DNA from: Thermodesulfovibrio sp.
GTDB lineage: Bacteria > Nitrospirota > Thermodesulfovibrionia > Thermodesulfovibrionales > JdFR-85
Length of the DNA: 21,513 bases
Reading direction: 5' to 3'
Assembly (NCBI GenBank): GCA_027050975.1
Contig: JALUAR010000041.1
Coordinates: 2,647 to 24,159 of the forward strand
The position numbers and the translations under genes were made by a program. The notes under the pieces are model-generated. The model was not told the origin of the DNA, did not search any database, and worked only from the letters and a program-made list of their open reading frames with translations. Shown here in pieces: positions 1-7,278 of the stretch (position 1 is its first letter; each line of letters opens with the position of its first letter).

Positions 1-624
1 CTGAGGGCTATTCAGGGATTTGCAGAGGCATTGTTAGAGGACTACAGAGACAGACTGGATGAGATGGGTCGTGAGTATGCTGAAAGAATCGTGGCAGCTG
101 CGGAAAGAATGGACAACCTGATTCAGGACCTGTTGGCGTACAGTAAGATTTCCCGTCAGGAGATAAGGCTTCATCCGGTTTCCATGGAGGAGGCTTTGAA
201 TGAGACACTAAAGACTTTGGAGAAACAGATTGCCGAAAGCTCTGCGGTTATAAACGTTGAAAGGCCTTTGCCCGCGGTTATGGCACACTATAGAATCCTT
301 CTCCAGGTAATAACTAACCTTCTTACGAATGCAATGAAATTTATAAAACAAGGTGTAACACCGGAGATATCAATTTGGGCTGAACAGAAGGATGATATGG
401 TAAGGCTTAATATTCAGGACAACGGAATAGGTATTCCGGATGAGTATAAAGAACGGATATTCAGGGTATTTGAGAGACTTCACGGAATTGAGAAGTACCC
501 GGGTACAGGCATTGGACTGGCCATTGTGAAAAAGGGGGTTGAGAGAATGGGGGGTAGCGTTGGTGTGGAGTCAGCCCCTGACAGGGGTAGCAGGTTTTGG
601 ATAGATTTGTTAAAATGTGAGTAA
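1..624 (+). CDS. Sensor histidine kinase, C-terminal part (5' end outside window)
   Basis: The reading frame is open from base 1, so the N-terminal sensor part lies upstream. The first residues (LRAIQGFAEALLEDY) match the part of the DHp helix just after the H-box of phytochrome-type kinases, so the phosphoaccepting His should lie a few residues before the window. A dimerisation helix with a LLAYSKISR end follows. The HATPase_c domain then shows the N-box (NLLTNAMKF), G1 box (DNGIGIP), F-box region (RIFRVFERLH) and G2 box (GTGIGLAIVKK). The protein ends shortly after the ATPase domain, so there is no fused receiver. It should autophosphorylate and pass phosphate to a receiver; the single-domain receiver 73 bases downstream is the obvious partner. 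The ligand or light input cannot be seen. Class call is firm; pairing is inferred. Confidence 0.93.
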   Translation: MRAIQGFAEALLEDYRDRLDEMGREYAERIVAAAERMDNLIQDLLAYSKISRQEIRLHPVSMEEALNETLKTLEKQIAESSAVINVERPLPAVMAHYRILLQVITNLLTNAMKFIKQGVTPEISIWAEQKDDMVRLNIQDNGIGIPDEYKERIFRVFERLHGIEKYPGTGIGLAIVKKGVERMGGSVGVESAPDRGSRFWIDLLKCE

Positions 625-697
625 GAGGGGATAGGTAGCAGAACAAAAGAAGGAGACGTCCCTGTTCATCGATCGTGCTATAACATAAGGGAGGGAA

Positions 698-1144
698 ATG
701 AAAAGAATCGAGGACTATACTATCCTTCTTGTTGAGGATGACCCAAACGATGTTTTATTAATAAAACGAGCCTTTGAAAAAGCTGGGCTGGCCAATCCAT
801 TGCAGGTCGTCTCTAATGGACAGGAGGCTGTAGCTTACCTTAAAGGTGAGGGGGGCTTTGCAGACCGTACAGAGTATCCCCTGCCCATATTGATACTCCT
901 TGATCTCAAGATGCCCCGAATGTCGGGTTTTGAGTTTCTACAATGGCTACGAGGCGAGCCGGAACTCAAGAGATTAATTGTAGTTGTTCTTACATCCTCA
1001 GCCCAGTCTCCCGATGTCAACCGTGCCTATGAACTGGGTGCAAACTCTTACCTGGTTAAACCTGTTCAGTTTGAGGATCTGCTAAGGATTATAAAGGAAC
1101 TACACCTTTACTGGCTTGTAATGAATGAAAAACCTGAGGTTTAG
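698..1144 (+). CDS. Single-domain response regulator, Rcp1-like
   Basis: This 148-residue protein is one receiver domain with no output domain. It has the acidic pocket (VEDDP, residues 12-16), the phosphoacceptor Asp69 in LLDLKMPRMSG, Thr99 of VLTSS and Lys121 of LVKP. The long loop between beta2 and beta3 (GEGGFADRTEYPLP) is typical of the Rcp1 family that pairs with phytochrome-like kinases. The start is ATG at 698 with a strong SD (AAGGGAGG) just upstream. It lies after a DHp/HATPase kinase and ahead of a hybrid kinase, so it may shuttle phosphate between them (inference). With no effector domain it must act by protein contact or as a phosphate relay or sink. Confidence 0.95.
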   Translation: MKRIEDYTILLVEDDPNDVLLIKRAFEKAGLANPLQVVSNGQEAVAYLKGEGGFADRTEYPLPILILLDLKMPRMSGFEFLQWLRGEPELKRLIVVVLTSSAQSPDVNRAYELGANSYLVKPVQFEDLLRIIKELHLYWLVMNEKPEV

Positions 1145-1187
1145 CTGACGGTGTACAAAAAAACTGTTCAAAGGGACGGCTTTGTCT

Positions 1188-3422
1188 ATGATAAGAATTT
1201 TGCTTGTCGATGATGACCCCGATGACAGACTGATGGTAAAAAGGGAGCTTAGCCAGCATCTGGAGGATGCTGAGTTTGAAGAGATAAGGGATTCCGAAGA
1301 GTTCCAGGAGGTTCTTCACAATAATCTCCTTAACCTTGTCATAACAGATTATCAGCTTCGATGGTCCACCGGTCTTGATGTCCTTAAGGAGATAAAAAAC
1401 CGCTATCCCGATGTGCCGGTAATAATGTTTACAGGAACAGGAAGTGAAGAGGTTGCTGTTGAGGCTATGAAGGCAGGGCTTGATGACTACGTGTTAAAGT
1501 CTCCGAAGCATTTTAAGCGGCTTGGCGTTGCAGTGCTCGCTGTGCTTAAAAAGGAGGAGTATGCAAGAAGGGCCAGAGAAAGTGAGGCGAGATACAGGGA
1601 TCTCTTCAATAGGCTTCCAGTATGTATATACCGTTCTACAATAGAGGGCGAGTTTGTGGAGGTGAATCCTGCTGGGCTTAAGATGCTGGGATGTAAAAGC
1701 CCGGAGGACATAAGGTGTCTGAATATAAAAGAGCTTTACGTGGATGCAACGGAACGGGATGCCCTGATAGAGCGGCTGAACAGAGATGGTGTGGTTACAG
1801 ATTTCAGGACAAGGCTGAAACGAATCGATGGAATACCATTTTTTGCAGAGATACATGCAACAATAAAAAAGGACAACAAAGGAATGCCCCTTTATGTGGA
1901 AGGAATAATGGATGATATAACACCCCTTGTTAAGGCTGAGGAGGAGAGGCTGCAGCTCTTCCAGATACTCTCCACCCTCTTTGAACACCTCCCTGAAGGG
2001 GTCTTCCTTCTTGATAAAGATGGCAATCTTGTACATATTAACCCTCTGGCAGAAAGGTACATTGAAGAGATAGAAGGAACCCTGCCTGGCAAAAGAATTA
2101 AGAGCATTCACGGCAGAGCCATTGAGGAATACCTTGTGTCACCGCCTAATTTTATATGGCATGAAATCCAGGTCAAGGGTCCTGAGGAGAGGATCTTCCA
2201 GATTGGCGGCAGGAGGATAGTGGCTGATAGCAAGTTTACAGGTATGGTTTTTCTTATCAGAGATGTTACTGAAGAGAGAAAAATGGAAGAACGCATTCAA
2301 ATACAGGAGCGGCTAGCAGCTGTTGGACAGCTTGCCGCCGGCATTGCCCATGATTTCAACAATATACTCACAGGTATTATAGGATACGCAGAGATGCTAG
2401 AGGCAGACGAAAGCCTGCCCTATGCCGTAAGAAGAAAGCTTGAAGTTATTCTAAGAAGCGGCCAGAGGGCAGCCACAATGATCAAGCAGATCCTTGATTT
2501 TACAAGAAAATCCGTAAGCGAAATGACTGTTTTCGACCTTGTTGGTTTTATGAAGGAGTTTATGCGCTTTGTTACGAGGGTGATTCCGGAAAATATAAAG
2601 GTGCATATTGAGACAGAGCAGGAAACCTGCCACATAAGGGCTGATCCAGCCAAAATGCAGCAGGTATTTACAAACCTGGCTGTTAACTCCCGAGACGCGA
2701 TGCCCGATGGCGGAACAGTTACAATCACCATCCAGAGCAGAGAGGTAAAGGAGCCGCCTTTACTTGACATGAAGCCGGGCGAGTGGGTGGTTGTAACCTT
2801 TAAGGATACAGGTCCTGGTATTCCCTCCGAGGTTCTCCCTCATATATTCGAGCCTTTTTTTACTACAAAAGGAATGGGGGTAGGCACAGGGCTTGGATTG
2901 TCTCAGGTCTACGGCATTATCCGCCAGCATGGAGGATTTATTGATGTGAAAAGTGATGTTGGGGTAGGCACCTCCTTTATAATTTATCTGCCGGCTTGCA
3001 AAGATGAAGCTGCTGTGATGATGGAAAGAAAGCCTGGTGTGTTACCTGAAGGGCATGGAGAGACGATCCTTGTTGTTGAGGATGACGAGAATGTTAGAGG
3101 ATTGGTCCTTTCGCTATTTTCGGAGCTTAACTACCGTATCATCAGTGTCCATAACGGCAAGGAGGCCCTGGAGGTGTTTAATGCCAGGGCCTCGGATATA
3201 GATATGGTCATCACAGACCTTGTAATGCCGGAGATGGGCGGGATGGAGCTATGTCAAAAACTAAAGGAAATAGACCCGGATGTAAAAATAGTTGCCTTAA
3301 GCGGTTATCCCCTTTTACAAGAGGATGAGACATTAATGAAGGAGTGTTTTGACAAATGGATTCAAAAGCCCTTTAATGTCAAAGACCTGGCCGAGACGGT
3401 AAGTTTGTTGTTAAATTCTTGA
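1188..3422 (+). CDS. Hybrid histidine kinase, REC-PAS-PAS-HisKA-HATPase-REC
   Basis: About 744 residues, soluble, with no membrane segments. Order: a receiver (DDDPDD pocket, acceptor Asp near residue 54 in VITDYQL, Lys in YVLKSPKH), a PAS domain at about 135-250, a second PAS at about 262-365, a HisKA helix with GIAHDFNN (His near 388), HATPase_c with NLAVNSRDAMP, DTGPGIP, FFTTK and GTGLGLSQVYGI, and a terminal receiver (VEDDEN pocket, Asp near 677 in VITDLVMPEMGG, Lys in IQKPF). The N-terminal receiver suggests it takes phosphate from another kinase, perhaps through the Rcp1-like protein upstream. The terminal receiver suggests output through an unseen HPt protein or internal damping. An in-frame TTG at 1182 would add two residues and sits closer to the AAGGGA at 1171-1176; ATG at 1188 is preferred but not certain. 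The 3' end overlaps the opposing gene by 12 bases. Confidence 0.93.
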   Translation: MIRILLVDDDPDDRLMVKRELSQHLEDAEFEEIRDSEEFQEVLHNNLLNLVITDYQLRWSTGLDVLKEIKNRYPDVPVIMFTGTGSEEVAVEAMKAGLDDYVLKSPKHFKRLGVAVLAVLKKEEYARRARESEARYRDLFNRLPVCIYRSTIEGEFVEVNPAGLKMLGCKSPEDIRCLNIKELYVDATERDALIERLNRDGVVTDFRTRLKRIDGIPFFAEIHATIKKDNKGMPLYVEGIMDDITPLVKAEEERLQLFQILSTLFEHLPEGVFLLDKDGNLVHINPLAERYIEEIEGTLPGKRIKSIHGRAIEEYLVSPPNFIWHEIQVKGPEERIFQIGGRRIVADSKFTGMVFLIRDVTEERKMEERIQIQERLAAVGQLAAGIAHDFNNILTGIIGYAEMLEADESLPYAVRRKLEVILRSGQRAATMIKQILDFTRKSVSEMTVFDLVGFMKEFMRFVTRVIPENIKVHIETEQETCHIRADPAKMQQVFTNLAVNSRDAMPDGGTVTITIQSREVKEPPLLDMKPGEWVVVTFKDTGPGIPSEVLPHIFEPFFTTKGMGVGTGLGLSQVYGIIRQHGGFIDVKSDVGVGTSFIIYLPACKDEAAVMMERKPGVLPEGHGETILVVEDDENVRGLVLSLFSELNYRIISVHNGKEALEVFNARASDIDMVITDLVMPEMGGMELCQKLKEIDPDVKIVALSGYPLLQEDETLMKECFDKWIQKPFNVKDLAETVSLLLNS

Positions 3423-3998
3423 TAGTCTCTCCTGGCGGTTCATTATAAAATGCAGAAGCCCCTCTACCCTGCGGGCAAGCTTTTCAGGCTCGGCAGAAGC
3501 CCCTTTGTTTACGTAATTTGCCGGCGCCAGAAGGGTCATCTGTTTTTTAAGAGCCTCGTCAGCCTTAAGGGATGAAAAGAATATTATGGGTGTCTTCCTT
3601 GCTCCAGAACTCTCTTCCAGAGTCCTCATTGTTCTTGCAGCCGTTAAACCGTCCATAACAGGCATATTAAGATCAAGAATGACAAAGGCAGGAATTATAT
3701 TCTTTTTTAGAAGCTTGGAATATGCAGAAACAAATTCAAGCCCGTTAGGTGCGTCTATTACCTCTGTTGCAAGGGATTTCTTCAAAAGTAATTCCTTTAA
3801 TAGCTTTCTCATAAAGGGAGAGTCTTCTGCTATCAAAGCATAGGTTTGTGAGACAGGCTTGTGTTCTTCCCATAAGTTTTCCACATCAAGCGTAAAGCCG
3901 CAGTATGTACAGGTCAGTTCTCTTCTCTCGTTTCGCACCACCGTATTGTAGGGAACATCCTCCCCACAGCAGAGACAGTACTTTGTATCTCCTTCCAT
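3411..3998 (-). CDS. Zinc-ribbon/receiver fusion protein
   Basis: 195 residues. The N-terminus carries two CxxC knuckles (Cys8/Cys11 and Cys30/Cys33, plus Cys10), a likely zinc ribbon of about 40 residues. A complete receiver follows: Glu58-Asp59 pocket, Asp109 in VILDLNMPVMDG, Ser pair in FFSS, Lys in YVNKG. There is no DNA-binding or enzymatic output, so the zinc ribbon may itself be the docking or output module (inference). Start is ATG at 3998; the upstream SD-like run (AGAGGG) is modest. The gene lies downstream of the small peptide unit on the same strand, separated by a terminator-like hairpin, and its end overlaps the hybrid kinase tail to tail. The REC call is firm; the role is unknown. 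Confidence 0.88.
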   Translation of the reverse strand: MEGDTKYCLCCGEDVPYNTVVRNERRELTCTYCGFTLDVENLWEEHKPVSQTYALIAEDSPFMRKLLKELLLKKSLATEVIDAPNGLEFVSAYSKLLKKNIIPAFVILDLNMPVMDGLTAARTMRTLEESSGARKTPIIFFSSLKADEALKKQMTLLAPANYVNKGASAEPEKLARRVEGLLHFIMNRQERLSRI

Positions 3999-4045
3999 AA
4001 ACCCTCTTCTCGCCCCCTTGAAAGATGGAGTTGTTAAAATTTTTT

Positions 4046-4073
4046 GAATAAAGGGGCTGCTGCCCCTTTATTC
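4046..4073 (-). terminator. Terminator-like perfect hairpin after the micropeptide gene
   Basis: A perfect 12-bp inverted repeat (GAATAAAGGGGC / GCCCCTTTATTC) with a 4-base loop begins right after the TAG of the small ORF. The GC core with A-rich 5' and U-rich 3' arms fits an intrinsic, possibly bidirectional, terminator. No clean U-tract follows the full stem on the minus strand, so some read-through into the zinc-ribbon/receiver gene is possible. Confidence 0.65.
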
Positions 4074-4074
4074 T

Positions 4075-4137
4075 CTAGCAAGAAGACTTGCATTTACATG
4101 TGCTGGAGACCACCTTCACAATCTTTCTGATCTTCAC
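4075..4137 (-). CDS. Cys/Lys-rich microprotein, 20 aa (candidate)
   Basis: From GTG at 4137 the frame encodes a 20-residue, very basic peptide: a Lys/Val/Ile N-half (KIRKIVKVV) and a tail SSTCKCKSSC, ending at TAG. An in-frame ATG at 4155 would give 26 residues but has no SD. GTG 4137 has AAGGGGG seven bases upstream and is preferred. The ORF lies inside a complete transcription unit: sigma70 promoter, 5' hairpin and terminator-like hairpin, which argues against chance. The three closely spaced Cys could bind metal or form thioether/disulfide rings as in a modified peptide. No maturase or transporter is next to it. I recognise no family, and a non-coding RNA of about 140 nt is the alternative. 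Confidence 0.5.
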   Translation of the reverse strand: MKIRKIVKVVSSTCKCKSSC

Positions 4138-4162
4138 GACTCCACCCCCTTTCATAGGGTCT

Positions 4163-4181
4163 GTTCTGCTTCATGCAGAAC
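4163..4181 (-). promoter_or_regulatory. 5' UTR hairpin of the micropeptide transcript
   Basis: A perfect 7-bp stem (GTTCTGC / GCAGAAC) with a 5-base loop falls at the very 5' end of the predicted transcript (start near 4188). It could stabilise the RNA or bind a regulator. A smaller CCCT/AGGG pairing between about 4160 and 4147 could also mask the ribosome site. Confidence 0.55.
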
Positions 4182-4194
4182 CGTTCTTTTGTAC

Positions 4195-4223
4195 ATTATA
4201 CTAAAAAAACAAAAGATTGGCAA
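4195..4223 (-). promoter_or_regulatory. Sigma70-type promoter for the micropeptide/small RNA
   Basis: On the minus strand TTGCCA (4223-4218) and a perfect TATAAT (4200-4195) are separated by exactly 17 bases. Predicted start of transcription is near 4188, about 50 bases before the GTG. It is one of the two best promoter matches in the window. Confidence 0.75.
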
Positions 4224-4711
4224 CAGGGCATTCGTGTCAAGCTTCTATTTGTTCATTTAGAATTCGAGAAATGATTGAAGGAAACTATTTATGCCACACT
4301 TGTACTGAACTTGGTTTTGCACAAGTTTTGAGATCTCTTGTCCCCTCCTGAACCACTAAAGAAGAAACTGGCTTCATTGTTTTACTCACATTATTGTCTG
4401 AGGAATACAGTGTCTCCAATTGAAACAAGACTGTTAAGCGAGTTAAAATAGAAAATAATTCTGGCTCATCTCCCAAAGAGTTGCTAAAAATGGAAGGATT
4501 CAAGTGAAATGCTTAAGAATTACAGGGAGTTGAAAGTCTGGTAAAAATCCTATCAAATATGCCTGTAAAATAACAAAGAGTTTTCCCAAAAGGCACTAAT
4601 AAAATATCTGAAAAACAAACACTTGTTCCCTTGAACCCCGGAATCGTTGAGCCATTTTTATCAACGAATTGGGAGAAGAGCCATAATTCCTGACTTAAGA
4701 AAGGAGGATGA
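4224..4711. other. Gene-poor stretch, apparently decayed
   Basis: About 490 bases with no convincing intact gene. Base composition is more AT-rich than the neighbours. Open frames here (for example minus 4285-4503) show no recognisable motif and no ribosome site. The only recognisable trace is the four-helix-bundle remnant annotated separately. An SD for the next gene (AAGGAGG, 4701-4707) ends the stretch. Confidence 0.6.
4509..4598 (+). pseudogene. Remnant of a four-helix-bundle (23S rRNA IVS) protein gene
   Basis: From ATG 4509 the frame reads MLKNYRELKVW, then TAA (4542-4544), then KSYQICL, then TAA (4566-4568), then NNKEFSQKAL. This matches the characteristic start of the IVS/S23 family (YRELKVWQKSYQ..., KEFPKEE) once the stops are ignored; the first stop sits where Gln is usual, as from a single C-to-T change. 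Similarity fades after about 30 codons, and the normal length is about 120 residues. A GGAAGG lies 11 bases before the ATG. The gene is broken and probably not expressed as a protein. Confidence 0.6.
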
Positions 4712-5398
4712 ATGAGCAGGTACAGCAGCGTATATAGTTCATTAATTTGTATCGCTATATTTATATTAGTCATAACAGCCCCATCCTTTCTCTTCTCAGC
4801 AGAAAAAAAGCCCATCAGGCTTGATTTTGAAGATACTGCTTCCCGGGAAGGAGTGCCGGGTGGCTGGAAGCTTAAAAAACGTTCGGGCAGGGCAGAGTAT
4901 AGGATATTGAAGGAGAAAAACGAAAAAATATTGTATTTTCGCGGCGCAGATGCTTCGTTTTCTATAGAAAAAAAGATTACCATTAATGTAAAAGAGTATC
5001 CATATATCAAATGGAAATGGAAGGTGTTGTTGCTCCCGGAAGGAGGCGATGTGCGGCACAGACGTACCAACGACCAGGCTGCCCAGATCATCGTACTTTT
5101 TGAAAAAGGAAGGGCTATAAGTTACATCTGGGATACTACCGCACCCGAGGGTTCTGTGATGGAGGAGTCTGTGCCCTGGCCATTCAGCATAAAGATAAAG
5201 GTTTTAGTGGTAAAGTCAGGCTCAAGGGATATAAACAAGTGGATAACCATCAGGAGAAATATATATGAGGATTATAAAAGACTCTTCAAAGAGGAACCGC
5301 GGCTTGTGAAGGGAGTGCGCATTCAGATAAACTCCCAGCACACAGGCACAGTTGGCGAGGCCCTTTTCGGAAGCATTACCTTTGAACCTGTAGAATGA
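4712..5398 (+). CDS. Exported DUF3047 family protein
   Basis: 228 residues. A Sec-type signal sequence is visible: a basic start, then a hydrophobic stretch at about 9-29 (YSSLICIAIFILVITAPSF). The mature part matches my memory of DUF3047: a conserved WKWKV, a GGDVRHRRTNDQAAQIIVLF block, an IWDTTAPEG block, a RRNIYEDYKRLFKEEP block and a terminal TGTVGEALFGSITF. The family is periplasmic or membrane-associated with a probable beta-sandwich fold and no known enzyme activity. ATG at 4712 is chosen because AAGGAGG (4701-4707) leaves proper spacing; the ATG at 4708 overlaps almost directly with the SD. It stands alone between the gene-poor stretch and the parAB locus. Confidence 0.85.
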   Translation: MSRYSSVYSSLICIAIFILVITAPSFLFSAEKKPIRLDFEDTASREGVPGGWKLKKRSGRAEYRILKEKNEKILYFRGADASFSIEKKITINVKEYPYIKWKWKVLLLPEGGDVRHRRTNDQAAQIIVLFEKGRAISYIWDTTAPEGSVMEESVPWPFSIKIKVLVVKSGSRDINKWITIRRNIYEDYKRLFKEEPRLVKGVRIQINSQHTGTVGEALFGSITFEPVE

Positions 5399-5501
5399 TA
5401 CTTAATAAATCTGCGCGGTCAAAATGGTCTTTTCCTTTCAGAGTTTATGTTAAGGGTTTGCCAGAGCCTTTGGATCCTCCCTTGTAAAAAGAATTATCCT
5501 T

Positions 5502-5517
5502 AGTTCCACGTGGAACA
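5502..5517. promoter_or_regulatory. parS site 1 (ParB-binding, near-perfect palindrome)
   Basis: AGTTCCACGTGGAACA differs from the full palindrome TGTTCCACGTGGAACA at one outer base. It is a variant of the known chromosomal parS consensus and lies 123 bases before parA. Confidence 0.88.
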
Positions 5518-5612
5518 CTTGTTATATTATATGGGGCTTGTTGTATGATATAGTAAAGATGATTTCTATGCATTTAGCTTTTCTTTTAGCCAGCAGACCA
5601 TCCCTGACTCAT

Positions 5613-5628
5613 TGTTCCACGTGGAACA
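5613..5628. promoter_or_regulatory. parS site 2 (perfect palindrome) abutting parA
   Basis: TGTTCCACGTGGAACA is a perfect 16-bp palindrome ending 11 bases before the parA ATG. ParB should nucleate here. Because the site sits on the probable parA promoter region, ParB binding could also repress parAB (inference). Confidence 0.92.
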
Positions 5629-5639
5629 TTTAATAAATT

Positions 5640-6410
5640 ATGGGTAAGTCTATAGCCATAGCAAACCAGAAGGGTGGAGTGGGAAAGACCACCACTGCTA
5701 TCAACTTGGCAGCTTCGCTCGCCCTTGGTGGAAAGGATATCCTGGTTATGGATATTGATCCCCAGGGTAATACCACCAGTGGGCTTGGTGTTGAACGAAA
5801 TTCTCTGGACAACAGTATTTACAATGTCCTTATCGGTGATGTCACATTGCAGGAAATAATACTTTCCACAGAGATAGACAGATTGCAGCTTGCTCCCTCA
5901 TCAATAGATCTATTGGCAGTAGAAGTGGAGATGGTTGATATGAAGGAGAGGGAAAGGCTTCTTGCCAGGGCCATTGCAACAGTTAAGGATCGGTATGAGT
6001 ATATTCTTATTGACTGTCCGCCATCTCTGGGGTTGCTTACACTGAATGCCCTTGTGGCTGCCGATTCGGTGATAGTGCCTGTGCAGTGTGAGTACTATGC
6101 CCTTGAGGGGCTTGGAATGCTGACAAGAACCATCTCACTGGTACAGAATGCCTTTAATCCAGAGCTTAAGATAGAGGGGATTTTGCTTACCATGTACGAT
6201 GTCAGAACAAGCATAGCCCGTCAGGTGGAGGAGGAGGTGCGAAGACACTTCGGGGATATTGTTTATGATACAATTATACCCAGGAATGTAACCCTCAGTG
6301 AGGCGCCGAGCTTTGGAAAGCCTGTGCTTTTGTATGATGTTCGCTCACGGGGGGCTCAGAGTTATCTTCAGCTGGCAAAGGAGATTATAGATGAAGACAG
6401 CACTAGGTAA
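5640..6410 (+). CDS. parA: Chromosome-partitioning ATPase ParA/Soj
   Basis: 256 residues, typical of short chromosomal ParA/Soj without an N-terminal DNA-binding extension. Deviant Walker A KGGVGKTT at 11-18 (signature Lys11 and Lys16), Walker A' motif VMDIDPQGN, Walker B LIDCPPS. It binds ATP, dimerises on nucleoid DNA and is released by ParB, moving the parS/ParB complex. It overlaps parB by 20 bases, so the two are co-transcribed. No SD precedes ATG 5640; a TTTAAT ends only five bases before it, which would suit a leaderless mRNA. Confidence 0.98.
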   Translation: MGKSIAIANQKGGVGKTTTAINLAASLALGGKDILVMDIDPQGNTTSGLGVERNSLDNSIYNVLIGDVTLQEIILSTEIDRLQLAPSSIDLLAVEVEMVDMKERERLLARAIATVKDRYEYILIDCPPSLGLLTLNALVAADSVIVPVQCEYYALEGLGMLTRTISLVQNAFNPELKIEGILLTMYDVRTSIARQVEEEVRRHFGDIVYDTIIPRNVTLSEAPSFGKPVLLYDVRSRGAQSYLQLAKEIIDEDSTR

Positions 6411-7215
6411 AGGCCTGGGAGCCTTGATTCCGGAAGATCAAACCGGAGTAAAGGAGATCGATCTCGGCAGGATTGAGCCTAATCCTGAACAGCCCAGAAA
6501 AGTCTTTGACAAAGGAGCCCTTGAGGAGCTTTCCGCATCTATTAAGGAAAAGGGGGTTTTGCAGCCTGTTATCGTCAGGCAGGCTGAAGGAGGCAAGTAC
6601 TATCTGATAGCAGGAGAGAGACGTTGGCGTGCTGCCAAGATGGCGGGTCTAAAGAAGATTCCCGCCATTGTAAAGGATGCCTCTTCATCTGAGGCCCTGG
6701 AGCTTGCTCTCATTGAGAATATCCAGAGGGATGACCTTAATCCCCTTGAGACAGCGGAGGCCTTCCAGAGGCTGATTGATGAGTACAAATACACCCAGGA
6801 GGAGCTTTCAAAGAGGGTCGGCAAGGAGAGGGCAACTATAGCCAATTATCTCAGGCTGCTTAAACTTCCGTCTGAATTGAAAGGGTTTGTTGCAGATGGA
6901 AGGCTTTCCATGGGGCATGCAAAGGCCATTCTGTCGCTACCTACAAAAAATGCCCAGATAGAGGCTGCGCGGGCGGTGATCAAAAAGGGCCTCAGCGTGA
7001 GGGAGACGGAGCGGCTATGCAAAGAGCGGGCCTTTTCCAAAAAGAGTGCTAAGACCGTAAAGCGTAAGGATCCCAATATCCTATCCCTTGAGGAGAGGCT
7101 CAAACAGTCCCTGGGGACCAAGGTGGAGATAAAGCATAAAGGGAAAAAAGGAAAGATAGAGATAGAGTACTACAGTCTTGAGGAGCTTGACAGGCTGCTG
7201 GAGATACTTTTATGA
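6391..7215 (+). CDS. parB: ParB/Spo0J partition protein (CTPase)
   Basis: 274 residues. The N-terminal ParB/Srx domain has the CTP-binding GERRWRAA patch at 75-82 and ENIQR at 109-113. A central helix-turn-helix (about 134-160, YTQEELSKRVGKERATIANYLRLL) reads parS. A short basic linker leads to a C-terminal dimerisation segment ending in ELDRLLEILL. It loads at the two parS sites just upstream of parA and slides on DNA as a CTP-gated clamp. ATG 6391 lies inside the parA end, with AAAGGAG about seven bases upstream. Length and order are normal for the family. Confidence 0.98.
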   Translation: MKTALGKGLGALIPEDQTGVKEIDLGRIEPNPEQPRKVFDKGALEELSASIKEKGVLQPVIVRQAEGGKYYLIAGERRWRAAKMAGLKKIPAIVKDASSSEALELALIENIQRDDLNPLETAEAFQRLIDEYKYTQEELSKRVGKERATIANYLRLLKLPSELKGFVADGRLSMGHAKAILSLPTKNAQIEAARAVIKKGLSVRETERLCKERAFSKKSAKTVKRKDPNILSLEERLKQSLGTKVEIKHKGKKGKIEIEYYSLEELDRLLEILL

Positions 7216-7278
7216 AAAGGCTGGGCCTTGACAAACAAGCCCGACAAACCAAATAAACCAGAACCTTAAGGAGAACAG

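Noticed and set aside
1494..2111. A 205-codon minus-strand frame
   Set aside because: It is antisense to the PAS region of the hybrid kinase and has no domain signature.
4285..4503. A 72-codon minus-strand frame in the gene-poor stretch
   Set aside because: No SD, no recognisable motif and odd composition; better explained as chance in decayed DNA.
5525..5636. A short plus-strand frame (21 codons from about 5570) before parA
   Set aside because: It runs through parS site 2 and has no ribosome site; probably chance.
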